Source of the DNA: Coprobacillus sp.
GTDB lineage: Bacteria; Bacillota_I; Bacilli_A; RFN20; CAG-826
Direction of reading: 5' to 3'
NCBI GenBank assembly: GCA_021203745.1
Contig: JAJQAP010000053.1
Span: 1-25,951 of the forward strand
DNA length: 25,951 nucleotides
Of this stretch, positions 8,754-15,703 are shown piece by piece. The position numbers and the translations under genes were made by a program. Each line of letters opens with the position of its first letter. Position 1 is the first letter of the stretch. The notes beneath the pieces were generated by a model. It saw only the letters and a program-made list of their open reading frames with translations. It was not told the DNA's origin and made no database searches.

Positions 8754-10037
8754 TTATTTTCCTTTCTTTAAGGACGAGAGAAGTTTTTCAATATCGGATA
8801 TTTCCTTTGGAATCTCAATAGAGAGGTTTTCACAACCATTCTCAGTAAGAAGTAAGTCATCTTCAATTCTCACTCCAATTCCATAATCTTTAAAATATAG
8901 TCCTGGTTCATCGGAGATGATATTCCCTGGCTCTAATGGTTTAGATCTATCACATGTATCGTGACAGTCAATCCCAATTTGATGGGAGACATTATGATAA
9001 TAGTATTTATGGATATCATCATTTTCATCCATGAGTTTAAGTCTTATCGCTTCTTTCTTTAAAAACTCGGTGCAGTAATCATTACACTCCTTTAGTGTTA
9101 GACCGGGATGGACATATTCAATCATCGCTTTATTAGCGTTTAACACCGCTTCATACACTCTTCTTTGAAGGTCGTCAAAGTGACCAGAAATAGGATACGT
9201 ACGAGAAATATCTGCACAATAGTTGTTTGTGCGATAACCAAGATCAAAGAGAACGAGGGTGTTATCCATAAGTCTATCTGATTCTTGAGGATAGTGTAAT
9301 ATTGTCGCGTTTACCCCACCCGCAATAATGGAGGGGAAGGATAATTCAGTTCTTGTGGTAATCATGCCATAGTGTTGAAACTCTTCAGCAACCTGCCACT
9401 CATATAGACCAGGTTTCATATAGGCAAGGGTATGATTAATCCCTTCATTTGTCTTTCTTATGGCATCTCTTATCGAGTCAACTTCATATTTACTCTTTTT
9501 GGTGCGGAGTTCTGCGACCATCGGTTTAATATTTTCAATCTTTAAATGAGGATATTGACCTTTAAAGTAATCGGCGACATCTTTTGTGTAGTAAGGGGTA
9601 TGATTATCATCATCTTCATACACTTTAATTTCAGGAGTAAGATCTAGATACAAAGTATCTATTTTCCCATATGGATTATCCTTATCCTGTAAAGCTAATT
9701 TTATTGTGGGTCCAAAGTTATTTAAGGTTAAGACATTATCAATTGCAGAAAGTGCTTTAGCTTCTGGCACCCTTATACGTTTGCCTGTCCACTTTTCTTT
9801 TAGTTCAGAGTATTCATCGATAAAGAGATATGTATGCTCCTCTCCTATTCCTTTAATAAGTAAAAGGACACTATTTTGTTGTTTGATGTTTGTAAGATAA
9901 AAGAAACAAGTATTAGGGATAAAGTAGTAATACTCATCCTCACTACTGACTTTATCAGTGCCACAATAAATTAAGGCGGCACTATTTTCTTTCATCTTCT
10001 TAAAGAGATTTTTTCTTCTTAGTTCAAGTTCGTTCAT
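8754..10037 (-). CDS. pepP: Xaa-Pro aminopeptidase (aminopeptidase P family, M24B)
   Basis: Cytoplasmic dinuclear-metal peptidase removing an N-terminal residue that precedes proline. The N-terminal creatinase/AMP_N domain (about 1-150) begins ELRRKNLFKKMKENSAALIYCG. The pita-bread catalytic domain follows from about 180, with ligands D265 (LFDLGY), D276 (ADISRTYP), H352 (NVSHQIGID), E377 (DEPGLY) and E392 (VRIEDD). All five ligands are present, so the enzyme should be active. At 427 residues it matches the PepP length. Its ATG shares four bases (ATGA) with the mrp stop and its own stop directly abuts glpK, so the genes are translationally coupled. Link to glycerol metabolism is not evident. 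Confidence 0.93.
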   Translation of the reverse strand: MNELELRRKNLFKKMKENSAALIYCGTDKVSSEDEYYYFIPNTCFFYLTNIKQQNSVLLLIKGIGEEHTYLFIDEYSELKEKWTGKRIRVPEAKALSAIDNVLTLNNFGPTIKLALQDKDNPYGKIDTLYLDLTPEIKVYEDDDNHTPYYTKDVADYFKGQYPHLKIENIKPMVAELRTKKSKYEVDSIRDAIRKTNEGINHTLAYMKPGLYEWQVAEEFQHYGMITTRTELSFPSIIAGGVNATILHYPQESDRLMDNTLVLFDLGYRTNNYCADISRTYPISGHFDDLQRRVYEAVLNANKAMIEYVHPGLTLKECNDYCTEFLKKEAIRLKLMDENDDIHKYYYHNVSHQIGIDCHDTCDRSKPLEPGNIISDEPGLYFKDYGIGVRIEDDLLLTENGCENLSIEIPKEISDIEKLLSSLKKGK

Positions 10038-10798
10038 TTTGTTTCCTCCAAGATTAGACTAACAACCTTATCAATTTCAGGTTCATTTATCTCTTCCACT
10101 TTTCCCTGGTCCACTAGTTTTGCGTTTTCTGGGGAAAGTGGTAATTTTGCGACAACATCATTTTCAAGTTGACTCTCGTTTCCGTATAAGTAGATTTTTT
10201 CTTCACAGTTTGGGCATTTAACATAAGACATATTCTCAATTATCCCAGTGACAGGAACATTCATTTGCCAGGCCATATTTATCGCTTTTTTAACAATTAA
10301 AGATACGAGATCTTGTGGAGTAGAGACAATAAATAGTTTATCGATATTAAGAAGTTGAAAGACCGATAATGTCACATCCGCGGTGCCTGGTGGCATATCA
10401 ATAAGAAGATAATCAATATCTTCCCATAAGACATCTTCATAAAACTGTTTAATTAACGTGGAGAGCATTGGTCCTCTCCAGATAATGGCATCGTCTTCTT
10501 TTTCTAAAAGGAGATTAGAAGAGACAATACGTATTCCTAGTTTAGTTTCCGCGGGAAATAAGTGTGTTCCATCGCTCATAAGCATACCTTTAAGTCCAAA
10601 GGACTTAGGAATAGAGGGACCGGTGATATCTGCGTCCATGATACCCACCCTGTAGCCTTTTCTAGCAAGAGCACAGGCAATAAGGGAGGTAACATATGAT
10701 TTACCCACTCCACCTTTTCCAGAATGGATAGCAATAACATGACTAACACTAGAAGCATCATTGAGTTTTGCTTTTTGGATTGTGTTTCCTTCTGGCAT
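10034..10798 (-). CDS. Mrp/NBP35-family P-loop ATPase, iron-sulfur cluster carrier
   Basis: 254 residues. The deviant Walker A is GKGGVGKS (27-34), followed by the MDADITGPSIP switch (54-64), the DMPPGTAD segment (134-141) and a CPNC cluster-binding motif (C195, C198). This is the Mrp/ApbC (SalA) pattern; such proteins form dimers that bind a [4Fe-4S] cluster between the CxxC motifs and pass it to apoproteins. The N-terminal MIP18/DUF59 domain of longer Mrp proteins is absent, leaving only about 18 residues before the core. The start is at 10798, one base after the yigZ stop; the ribosome site AAGGAG is part of the last yigZ codons. The 3' end overlaps pepP by four bases. B. subtilis SalA, a regulator, is the main alternative role. 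Confidence 0.9.
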   Translation of the reverse strand: MPEGNTIQKAKLNDASSVSHVIAIHSGKGGVGKSYVTSLIACALARKGYRVGIMDADITGPSIPKSFGLKGMLMSDGTHLFPAETKLGIRIVSSNLLLEKEDDAIIWRGPMLSTLIKQFYEDVLWEDIDYLLIDMPPGTADVTLSVFQLLNIDKLFIVSTPQDLVSLIVKKAINMAWQMNVPVTGIIENMSYVKCPNCEEKIYLYGNESQLENDVVAKLPLSPENAKLVDQGKVEEINEPEIDKVVSLILEETK

Positions 10799-10799
10799 C

Positions 10800-11177
10800 T
10801 TATATCTCCTTTAATTCACTTTGATTTATCGCTTCATTAACGACATTAACGTAAGTTCTAAGTAATCGTCCCGCTCCAAGTTTAGACCCTCCAAAGTAGC
10901 GGATAACCACTACTGCAACATGGTCGAGTTCTCGTTTAATGAGTAAATCTAGTATTGGGTGAGCGGCAGTCCCACTTGGTTCTTTATCATCGCTACATCT
11001 TATATCGTTACCCACTTTATAAACATATACGTAGTGAGTGGCTTTTTTATACTCCTTTTTAATCTCGTTATAGACTTCTTTAAAAGAATAGGGATCATCT
11101 AAAGGGAAAAAGATAGCGATAAACTTAGAAGACAAGATTTCATAGGTATAGATAGTTTTACCTTGGACTGTCTGCAT
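10800..11177 (-). CDS. IMPACT/YigZ-family protein, single-domain version
   Basis: 125 residues carrying only the N-terminal UPF0029/IMPACT domain. The family signature is visible as DDKEPSGTAAHPILDLL followed by VVVIRYFGGSKLGAGRLLRTY. Bacterial YigZ/YvyE proteins are usually about 200-215 residues with a C-terminal DUF1949 ferredoxin-like domain, which is missing here: the frame stops soon after the signature and the next gene begins at once. Function of the bacterial family is poorly defined; eukaryotic IMPACT binds GCN1 in translation control. First gene of the yigZ-mrp-pepP-glpK operon. The ATG has no Shine-Dalgarno but has a perfect -10 seven bases upstream. Confidence 0.88.
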   Translation of the reverse strand: MQTVQGKTIYTYEILSSKFIAIFFPLDDPYSFKEVYNEIKKEYKKATHYVYVYKVGNDIRCSDDKEPSGTAAHPILDLLIKRELDHVAVVVIRYFGGSKLGAGRLLRTYVNVVNEAINQSELKEI

Positions 11178-11184
11178 AACCTAA

Positions 11185-11190
11185 ATTATA
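11185..11190 (-). promoter_or_regulatory. -10 of the yigZ-mrp-pepP-glpK operon, predicted leaderless
   Basis: Consensus TATAAT on the minus strand, seven bases (TTAGGTT) before the yigZ ATG at 11177. No convincing -35 and no Shine-Dalgarno. Confidence 0.6.
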
Positions 11191-11217
11191 CAACTTTATT
11201 CATTTAATTAAATTAAA

Positions 11218-11249
11218 GAATAAAATAAAAAGAAGATTGCTCTTCCTTT
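11218..11249 (-). terminator. Rho-independent terminator of the DUF1292-like gene
   Basis: On the minus strand a 9-pair stem (one G-U) closes a GCAA tetraloop at 11237-11240, followed by a T-rich tail (TTTTTATTTTATT). It lies between the DUF1292-like gene and the yigZ promoter and separates the two transcription units. Confidence 0.8.
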
Positions 11250-11258
11250 ATATGATAT

Positions 11259-11273
11259 TTTGACAGTGTCAAA
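11259..11273. repeat. 15-base near-perfect dyad TTTGACAGTGTCAAA
   Basis: Two 7-base arms around one central G, directly after the stop codon of the DUF1292-like gene and about 85 bases upstream of the yigZ start. The single-base spacer makes a hairpin unlikely, so a protein-binding site is possible but unproven. Confidence 0.5.
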
Positions 11274-11618
11274 TTACGCTTTAGATGTGTTTACTAGCTC
11301 TTCAAACTTCTCGTAAACCCGATCGATGAGTTTTTGATTTTGGATGAGTTTTAAAACTTCTTGTCCAGATTCATCGCTATCAAGTAAAAAGACAAAACCA
11401 TTCCATTCTCCTGGGGTGGATCCGCAGAACTCACCCTTTGTTTTAAGCATCACAAAGAGACGATCCTCTTCTATATCGTTATCATAAAGGGGGATAACCG
11501 CAACCTGCTCAAAAACAACACTTAAACCATTCTCGTTTTTTAAGGTAATGGGTTCTTTACTATCTGGATCTAAAAGAATATCAGATAGACTTCTATTAAT
11601 TGTTTTCTCTTCACTCAT
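11274..11618 (-). CDS. DUF1292-like small acidic protein
   Basis: 114 residues, acidic, soluble. The pattern ITLKNENGLSVVFEQVAVIPL...RLFVMLKTKGEF...GFVFLLDSDESGQEVLKLIQNQKLIDRVYEKFEEL resembles DUF1292 (YrzB type): a short beta sheet that starts 'I.L.DE.G.E..FE', followed by an acidic strand and a C-terminal 'D..L...V...F..L' helix. In Bacilli such genes usually lie near yrrK/yrrL, a context not found here. Function unknown. The ATG at 11618 has no Shine-Dalgarno, but an extended -10 ends six bases upstream. It is transcribed divergently from the CPBP gene and has its own terminator, so it is probably monocistronic. Confidence 0.6.
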   Translation of the reverse strand: MSEEKTINRSLSDILLDPDSKEPITLKNENGLSVVFEQVAVIPLYDNDIEEDRLFVMLKTKGEFCGSTPGEWNGFVFLLDSDESGQEVLKLIQNQKLIDRVYEKFEELVNTSKA

Positions 11619-11624
11619 ATTTTT

Positions 11625-11633
11625 ATTTTAACA
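11625..11633 (-). promoter_or_regulatory. Extended -10 promoter of the DUF1292-like gene, predicted leaderless
   Basis: On the minus strand TGT then TAAAAT, six bases, then the ATG at 11618. No Shine-Dalgarno. Confidence 0.55.
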
Positions 11634-11675
11634 AACTACTTGTTATTTTAATAACAAAAGATACAAAAAATGTTG

Positions 11676-11681
11676 TAATAT
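11676..11681 (+). promoter_or_regulatory. -10 of the CPBP-traX-trxA unit, predicted leaderless
   Basis: TAATAT (4 of 6 consensus positions), six bases (GTCGTT), then the ATG at 11688. No Shine-Dalgarno in the preceding bases. Weaker than the other sites of this type. Confidence 0.45.
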
Positions 11682-11687
11682 GTCGTT

Positions 11688-12542
11688 ATGCAATTTGGTA
11701 AAAAGACATGCACCAACTGTGGGATGAGCTATGACGAAATGTCAAAAAGTTGCCCCTACTGCAATAAAGAAGATCCAGATAATTCAAGATGGGAAAAGTT
11801 TGATAGAGTCTTATGGATGTCTCCTGCAAGAGAGCTAGCACTCTTTTTAATCGGGTTTTTAGGATTCTACCTTATTAGCTTTGTTATATCTTTTATTGTG
11901 GTCTATTACGTCTCTTCAACAGGTGGGGATGTCAATGGTATCGCGACTTCAGAACGTATCAATATGGCACTTAATGTCGCGACTTACGCCTTAACATTTG
12001 CTATCCTTGGAGTCACACTTTATAAATACCGTAAGGACATATTTAAGTCCTTTAGCCATAAAGATGTCTATTTAAAAGGACTTGGTTGGTGTGGTGTTTT
12101 AATCGCTTTTAGCTTAGTTTACTCTTTACTAATATCTCTTGTTTGGGAAACAGAAGGAAATACAAACCAGGTAAGTATAGAAGGATTAACCGCAGTATAT
12201 CCCTGGTCAAGTCTCTTACTTTTTGGAATTGTAGCACCCTTAGTAGAAGAAGCAACCTATAGAGTGGGGCTTTTTACCTTCTGTAAAAGGATTAATCGTT
12301 GGGCGGCCTATCTTATTACCGCAATTGTCTTTAGCCTAATCCATTTTGACTTCTCCTGTTTTACAAGTGGAGACACTGAATTTATCATTAATGAACTCAT
12401 TAATCTCCCTTCCTATATTGTCGCTGCACTTGTTTTCTCATACGCATATGAGAAATCAGGATATGCTTGTTCATCATTTGCCCATATGTTAAATAACATA
12501 ATCTCGGTTGTAATTATCATCATTGAGGTATATCTTTTTTAA
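11688..12542 (+). CDS. Zinc-ribbon plus CPBP (CAAX/Rce1-like) intramembrane protease
   Basis: 284 residues. The N-terminus is a zinc ribbon with CTNC (8-11) and CPYC (22-25). Several membrane helices follow (about 48-76, 96-112, 131-153, 174-186, 205-220, 241-256, 265-284). The CPBP/Abi domain has the catalytic EEATYR (E187, E188, R192), H219 in SLIHFDF and H266...N270 in FAHMLNN, matching the three conserved motifs of Rce1-like glutamate proteases, so it should be catalytically competent. Substrate is unknown; bacterial members act in peptide maturation, bacteriocin self-immunity or signalling. There is no bacteriocin gene nearby. Nine bases separate it from the TraX-like gene, so the two are likely co-transcribed. 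Confidence 0.88.
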   Translation: MQFGKKTCTNCGMSYDEMSKSCPYCNKEDPDNSRWEKFDRVLWMSPARELALFLIGFLGFYLISFVISFIVVYYVSSTGGDVNGIATSERINMALNVATYALTFAILGVTLYKYRKDIFKSFSHKDVYLKGLGWCGVLIAFSLVYSLLISLVWETEGNTNQVSIEGLTAVYPWSSLLLFGIVAPLVEEATYRVGLFTFCKRINRWAAYLITAIVFSLIHFDFSCFTSGDTEFIINELINLPSYIVAALVFSYAYEKSGYACSSFAHMLNNIISVVIIIIEVYLF

Positions 12543-12551
12543 GGAATAAAG

Positions 12552-13451
12552 ATGGAAAGACTATCAAAAAATCTACGTTTATCAAGCTTCGTGATTGAAA
12601 TAATCGCGATTATTAGTATGCTTATCGATCACGTCGGTTATTTCCTTGGAGAGTTTTATGGAGATGTCCCACAACTAGAATGGGTGATCTTTGCCTTTAG
12701 ACTTGTCGGAAGACTAGCAATGCCTCTTTTCTGTTTTGGAATTGTGCAAGGAAGTATCCATACCAAACACGCAGGGAAATACATGGGTAGACTCGCTATC
12801 GTCGGTGTTATCGTTCTAGCGGGGCAACTCATCTGCGAATACGCAGTCGGTTGGTCAATATATGAAGGAAACATCTTTATTGACCTAATTCTTGGTGTCT
12901 TTATGATTTGGTCTTTACAGCAAAAAGAAGTCTGGAAAAAGTGTTTAGCTATAATTCCCTTTATTATAGGAATAGCAAGTTACGCTTGCTTTGCGATTGA
13001 ATACGCCTCCGATTATGTCACCACTATTTGGTGGTATCCATACTGGCTTAGAACTCAATATGGATTCCTCTCACTCCTCATTATGGCGGGTATCTATCTA
13101 GGTTATATCGTCACCGCGAGAATGATGAAAGTTAACGTCGATGAAATAGACCACTGCAAAATCGGAGATAGTGAGTTTCATGACTACGCAAGAGCACTCG
13201 TCAATGTTATGAGTATGATCTTCTTTATCTGCGCGGTCCTAATCCAATGGATTATCGGTATTATATGGCCAGCATACGACTATCTAAACTCTTCGTTTGA
13301 AACATATTGTCTATTAGACGCACTGATTATCCTATGGTATAATGGAAAAGAGGGTTATCATAAGAGGTGGTATGTGGTATTCACTTATGCGGAATATCCT
13401 GTAACACTCTTCCTGTTATATGCAATATTTACAATCTTAGTGATGGTTTAG
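12552..13451 (+). CDS. TraX-family integral membrane protein
   Basis: 299 residues with about eight hydrophobic segments. The start matches TraX: IEIIAIISMLIDHVGYF, then FRLVGRLAMPLFCFGIVQGSIHTKHAGKYMGRLAIV, then GNIFIDLILGVFMIW. The family is named after the F-plasmid pilin acetylase, but most chromosomal Firmicute copies are unlinked to conjugation, and no conjugation gene is present here; an acyltransferase-like activity on an unknown substrate is the best guess. Compared with short TraX proteins there is an extra loop of charged residues at about 195-215. Ribosome site AGGAATAAAG before ATG. Gap of 11 bases to trxA. Confidence 0.82.
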   Translation: MERLSKNLRLSSFVIEIIAIISMLIDHVGYFLGEFYGDVPQLEWVIFAFRLVGRLAMPLFCFGIVQGSIHTKHAGKYMGRLAIVGVIVLAGQLICEYAVGWSIYEGNIFIDLILGVFMIWSLQQKEVWKKCLAIIPFIIGIASYACFAIEYASDYVTTIWWYPYWLRTQYGFLSLLIMAGIYLGYIVTARMMKVNVDEIDHCKIGDSEFHDYARALVNVMSMIFFICAVLIQWIIGIIWPAYDYLNSSFETYCLLDALIILWYNGKEGYHKRWYVVFTYAEYPVTLFLLYAIFTILVMV

Positions 13452-13462
13452 GAGGATAAAAT

Positions 13463-13780
13463 ATGCTTATTAAAATTGAAGGTGAAGAACAGTTTAACGA
13501 AGTTATCGCTCAAAACGATGTTGTTTTAGTGGACTTTTTTGCGACATGGTGTGGACCATGCCAGATGCTTGGACCAGTCCTAGAAAAAATCAGCGAGAAT
13601 AATGAAACAGAAGCGGTAATCGCAGAGATTGATACAGACTTAGATGTAAATCAAAGTCTATGCGCAAAGTATGGAATTAGATCTATCCCCACTCTTATCC
13701 TCTTTAGAGAGGGTGATAATATTAAGTCATCTCTTGGCTATATTCCTCACGATAAGGTTTTAGAGTTTATCAATAATTGA
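13463..13780 (+). CDS. trxA: Thioredoxin
   Basis: 105 residues, the normal size, with no signal peptide, so cytoplasmic. The active site is WCGPC (C30, C33) in FFATWCGPCQML and the cis-proline is P76 in SIPT. It reduces protein disulfides with electrons from thioredoxin reductase. A strong Shine-Dalgarno (GGAGG) lies about seven bases before the ATG and just 3' of the TraX-like gene, so it is probably the third gene of that operon. Ends with TGA. No clear terminator follows before the tRNA promoter. Confidence 0.95.
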   Translation: MLIKIEGEEQFNEVIAQNDVVLVDFFATWCGPCQMLGPVLEKISENNETEAVIAEIDTDLDVNQSLCAKYGIRSIPTLILFREGDNIKSSLGYIPHDKVLEFINN

Positions 13781-13783
13781 TTA

Positions 13784-13812
13784 TTGTAAAAACCTATAAC
13801 TAATTTTATAAT
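13784..13812 (+). promoter_or_regulatory. Promoter of tRNA-Gly
   Basis: -35 TTGTAA (13784-13789), a 17-base spacer and a perfect -10 TATAAT (13807-13812). The expected start is about 13819, eight bases before the mature tRNA. Confidence 0.8.
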
Positions 13813-13826
13813 ACTAATACTGCGAT

Positions 13827-13900
13827 GCAGGCGTAGTTCAGTGGTAGAACATCAGCCTTCCAAGCTGATTATGCGGGTTCGATTCCCGTCGCCTGCTCCA
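13827..13900 (+). tRNA. tRNA-Gly, anticodon UCC
   Basis: A full cloverleaf can be drawn. Acceptor GCAGGCG pairs with CGCCTGC; D stem GTTC/GAAC; anticodon stem TCAGC/GCTGA with loop CTTCCAA (anticodon TCC, reads GGA/GGG); T stem GCGGG/CCCGT (last pair G-U) with TTCGATT loop; discriminator T and an encoded CCA end at 13900. A run of eight T residues (13903-13910) directly after it may act in termination. Confidence 0.97.
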
Positions 13901-13930
13901 GATTTTTTTTATTTTTAAAAATAAAGAGAG

Positions 13931-13936
13931 TACAAT
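13931..13936 (+). promoter_or_regulatory. -10 of the rdgB unit, predicted leaderless
   Basis: TACAAT, six bases (GAAGGT), then the ATG at 13943. The AAGG in between is only two bases from the ATG, too close for a normal ribosome site. Confidence 0.55.
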
Positions 13937-13942
13937 GAAGGT

Positions 13943-14545
13943 ATGAACTTTGAAATAGTATTTGCCACAAATAATCCTAACAAACTAAAAGAGGCTAGAA
14001 AGATTCTCTCTCCTTTTGGTGTGGTGGTTTATGGTTTAAGAGATTTAAATCTCGATGTAAAGGCGGAGGAAGATGGTCATTCCTACGAGGAAAATGCCTA
14101 CAAAAAAGCAAGTGCCGTTTTAAAATACACGACTTTTCCTATTTTTGCGGATGATTCAGGACTAGAGATTGAATCTCTAAATAACTTTCCTGGACTCCAC
14201 TCCTCAAGATATATCGATCAATGTGGGTCGAATATCGTCGCAATGTCTAATCTTTATGAAGAGGTCGAAGCAAATGGCAATGATAAAGCCACCTTTAAAT
14301 GCTGTATATGTCTATTAAATACAGAAGATAAACCTCTTTATTTTACAAGTGAAGTACCAGGACATATTGTTCCACTTAGAGAAACATCGACAGGTTTTGG
14401 TTATGATGCCTTCTTTAAATGCGATGAAGCGGGTGTTACATACTCGGAGATGAGTGAAGATGAAAAGAATACATATTCACATAGAGGTAAAGCATTAAGA
14501 AAGATGCTTGTCTATTTAAGACTAAATGGGTATATAGGTAAATAG
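13943..14545 (+). CDS. rdgB: RdgB/HAM1-family inosine/xanthosine triphosphate pyrophosphatase
   Basis: 200 residues, normal length. It hydrolyses dITP/ITP/XTP to the monophosphate plus pyrophosphate, keeping damaged purines out of nucleic acids. Signatures in order: ATNNPNKLKEA (8-18), the EEDGHSYEENAYKKA helix (50-65), FADDSGLEIESLNNFPGLHSSRY, VPGHIV, GFGYDAFF and SHRGKALRKM. All nucleotide- and Mg-binding segments are present. The downstream methyltransferase gene starts five bases after the stop and is probably co-transcribed. Confidence 0.95.
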   Translation: MNFEIVFATNNPNKLKEARKILSPFGVVVYGLRDLNLDVKAEEDGHSYEENAYKKASAVLKYTTFPIFADDSGLEIESLNNFPGLHSSRYIDQCGSNIVAMSNLYEEVEANGNDKATFKCCICLLNTEDKPLYFTSEVPGHIVPLRETSTGFGYDAFFKCDEAGVTYSEMSEDEKNTYSHRGKALRKMLVYLRLNGYIGK

Positions 14546-14550
14546 AATTT

Positions 14551-15642
14551 ATGAAAATCAATATCAATAAGAAAGACTTTGAAAAATTTAAAGAGTTAAT
14601 CGACGCCAAAGACATCAATCTTTCAGTCGCGGATATGCTAAACGAACTCTACGATAATGGTTTTTATATTGAAGAAGAAAACATCGAAAAAGGCAAAGAA
14701 AACGATGAAGTTTACGAAGAAATGATGGATTATTTCCAAATTGATTTAGAGGACACAGAAAACCAAATTCTCGGTGAAAAGTTTTTTAAAAACCCCTTAA
14801 ATTTTTTAGATATTACAAAATATAGCGAGAATCCCTATAACAAAAACATCAATGTAGAAGAAGTAAAACAGGGATCACTCGAACTTAAATATCTATCCTA
14901 TAATCCATACCAACTCTTTTCCTTAAATGATATTAATGTCGACCCACTTAAATTTGAAGAAACCTCTCCGATTGGATACTTTGATAAAGAGTATCGGTAT
15001 CTTGCTCTTCTCGATAAAGATGTGATATGGATGAGTATCTCTCCAAACGAAATAGAGACAATGTCTAAAATGGTAGAAGAGGGTAAAGGAAACGTTTTAG
15101 TGCTTGGGTTAGGACTTGGTTATCTACCCTATATGCTTTCTTTAAAAGAGGAAGTAAAAAGTATCACTATTATTGAAAATAATAGAGATGTGATAAAACT
15201 CTTTACCGAAAATATTCTTCCTCACTTTGAATTTAAAAATAAGATTAAGATTTTATATAAAGACGCTTTTATCTATTTAAAAGAAGATGCCAACAAAGAG
15301 AAGTTTGACTATGCATTTGTGGATATTTGGCATAACGCAAACGAAGCCTTGCCACTTTATCTTAGATTTCTCCCTTACGAAGCAAAGTATCCAAATACCA
15401 AGTTTGAATATTGGCTTGGTAAATCAGTTATTGCGCTTGTCCGTCGATGCTTACAAACGCTTCTATATGAAGAGATCTATCACCTTGGGATGGACTATAC
15501 AAAACACGAAAACTTTGAAGATATACTCATCAATAAGATGCACGACAAATTAAGGTATGTCGAGATTAATAGTTATGATGATATCCATCACATACTCGAA
15601 GATGATAATATCGTTAAACTTTTAAAATCCCTGCAGTTTTAA
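14551..15642 (+). CDS. Uncharacterised SAM-dependent methyltransferase-fold protein
   Basis: 363 residues, soluble. The N-terminal 130 residues are acidic and helical with no domain I recognise. From about residue 178 there is a Rossmann methyltransferase core: VLVLGLGLGYLPYML (motif I, 183-197), ITIIENNRDVIKLF (acidic E209 for the ribose), a DAF segment (motif II region) and FDYAFVDIWHNANEALPLYLRF, a spermidine-synthase-like motif with VDIWH. A long helical tail follows. The substrate is unknown; the resemblance to polyamine synthases is only in the fold, and no speD/speE context is present. It lies five bases after rdgB with no clear Shine-Dalgarno, so expression likely depends on rdgB translation. 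It ends at a convergent terminator. Confidence 0.75.
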   Translation: MKININKKDFEKFKELIDAKDINLSVADMLNELYDNGFYIEEENIEKGKENDEVYEEMMDYFQIDLEDTENQILGEKFFKNPLNFLDITKYSENPYNKNINVEEVKQGSLELKYLSYNPYQLFSLNDINVDPLKFEETSPIGYFDKEYRYLALLDKDVIWMSISPNEIETMSKMVEEGKGNVLVLGLGLGYLPYMLSLKEEVKSITIIENNRDVIKLFTENILPHFEFKNKIKILYKDAFIYLKEDANKEKFDYAFVDIWHNANEALPLYLRFLPYEAKYPNTKFEYWLGKSVIALVRRCLQTLLYEEIYHLGMDYTKHENFEDILINKMHDKLRYVEINSYDDIHHILEDDNIVKLLKSLQF

Positions 15643-15665
15643 AAAGCATTTTAGTTAAATTAATA

Positions 15666-15703
15666 AAAAATTGCGGACTTTTTGATTTTTCCACAATTTT
15701 TTT
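15666..15703. terminator. Convergent bidirectional terminator
   Basis: Stem AAAAATTG (15666-15673) / CAATTTTT (15694-15701), with a C/A mismatch and an inner GGA/TCC, loop of about 12 bases. It continues into more T residues on the + strand and has an A-rich 5' side, so it can serve both converging units. It reaches the stop codon of the - strand gene. Confidence 0.75.

Noticed and set aside
12552..13451. Conjugative element suggested by the TraX-like gene
   Set aside because: No relaxase, integrase, T4SS gene or attachment-site repeat is present; chromosomal TraX homologues are common.
13771..13786. Palindrome CAATAAT-TG-ATTATTG at the trxA stop as a terminator
   Set aside because: All A/T except the ends, two-base centre and no T tract; it mostly reflects composition.
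13827..13900. tRNA-Gly as an integration site of a mobile element
   Set aside because: The downstream genes (rdgB and others) are housekeeping and no repeat of the tRNA 3' end is seen within the window.
14530..14551. A leaderless-type promoter (TAAATA six bases before the ATG) for the methyltransferase gene
   Set aside because: Only three of six consensus positions, and the gene lies five bases after rdgB, so co-transcription explains it.
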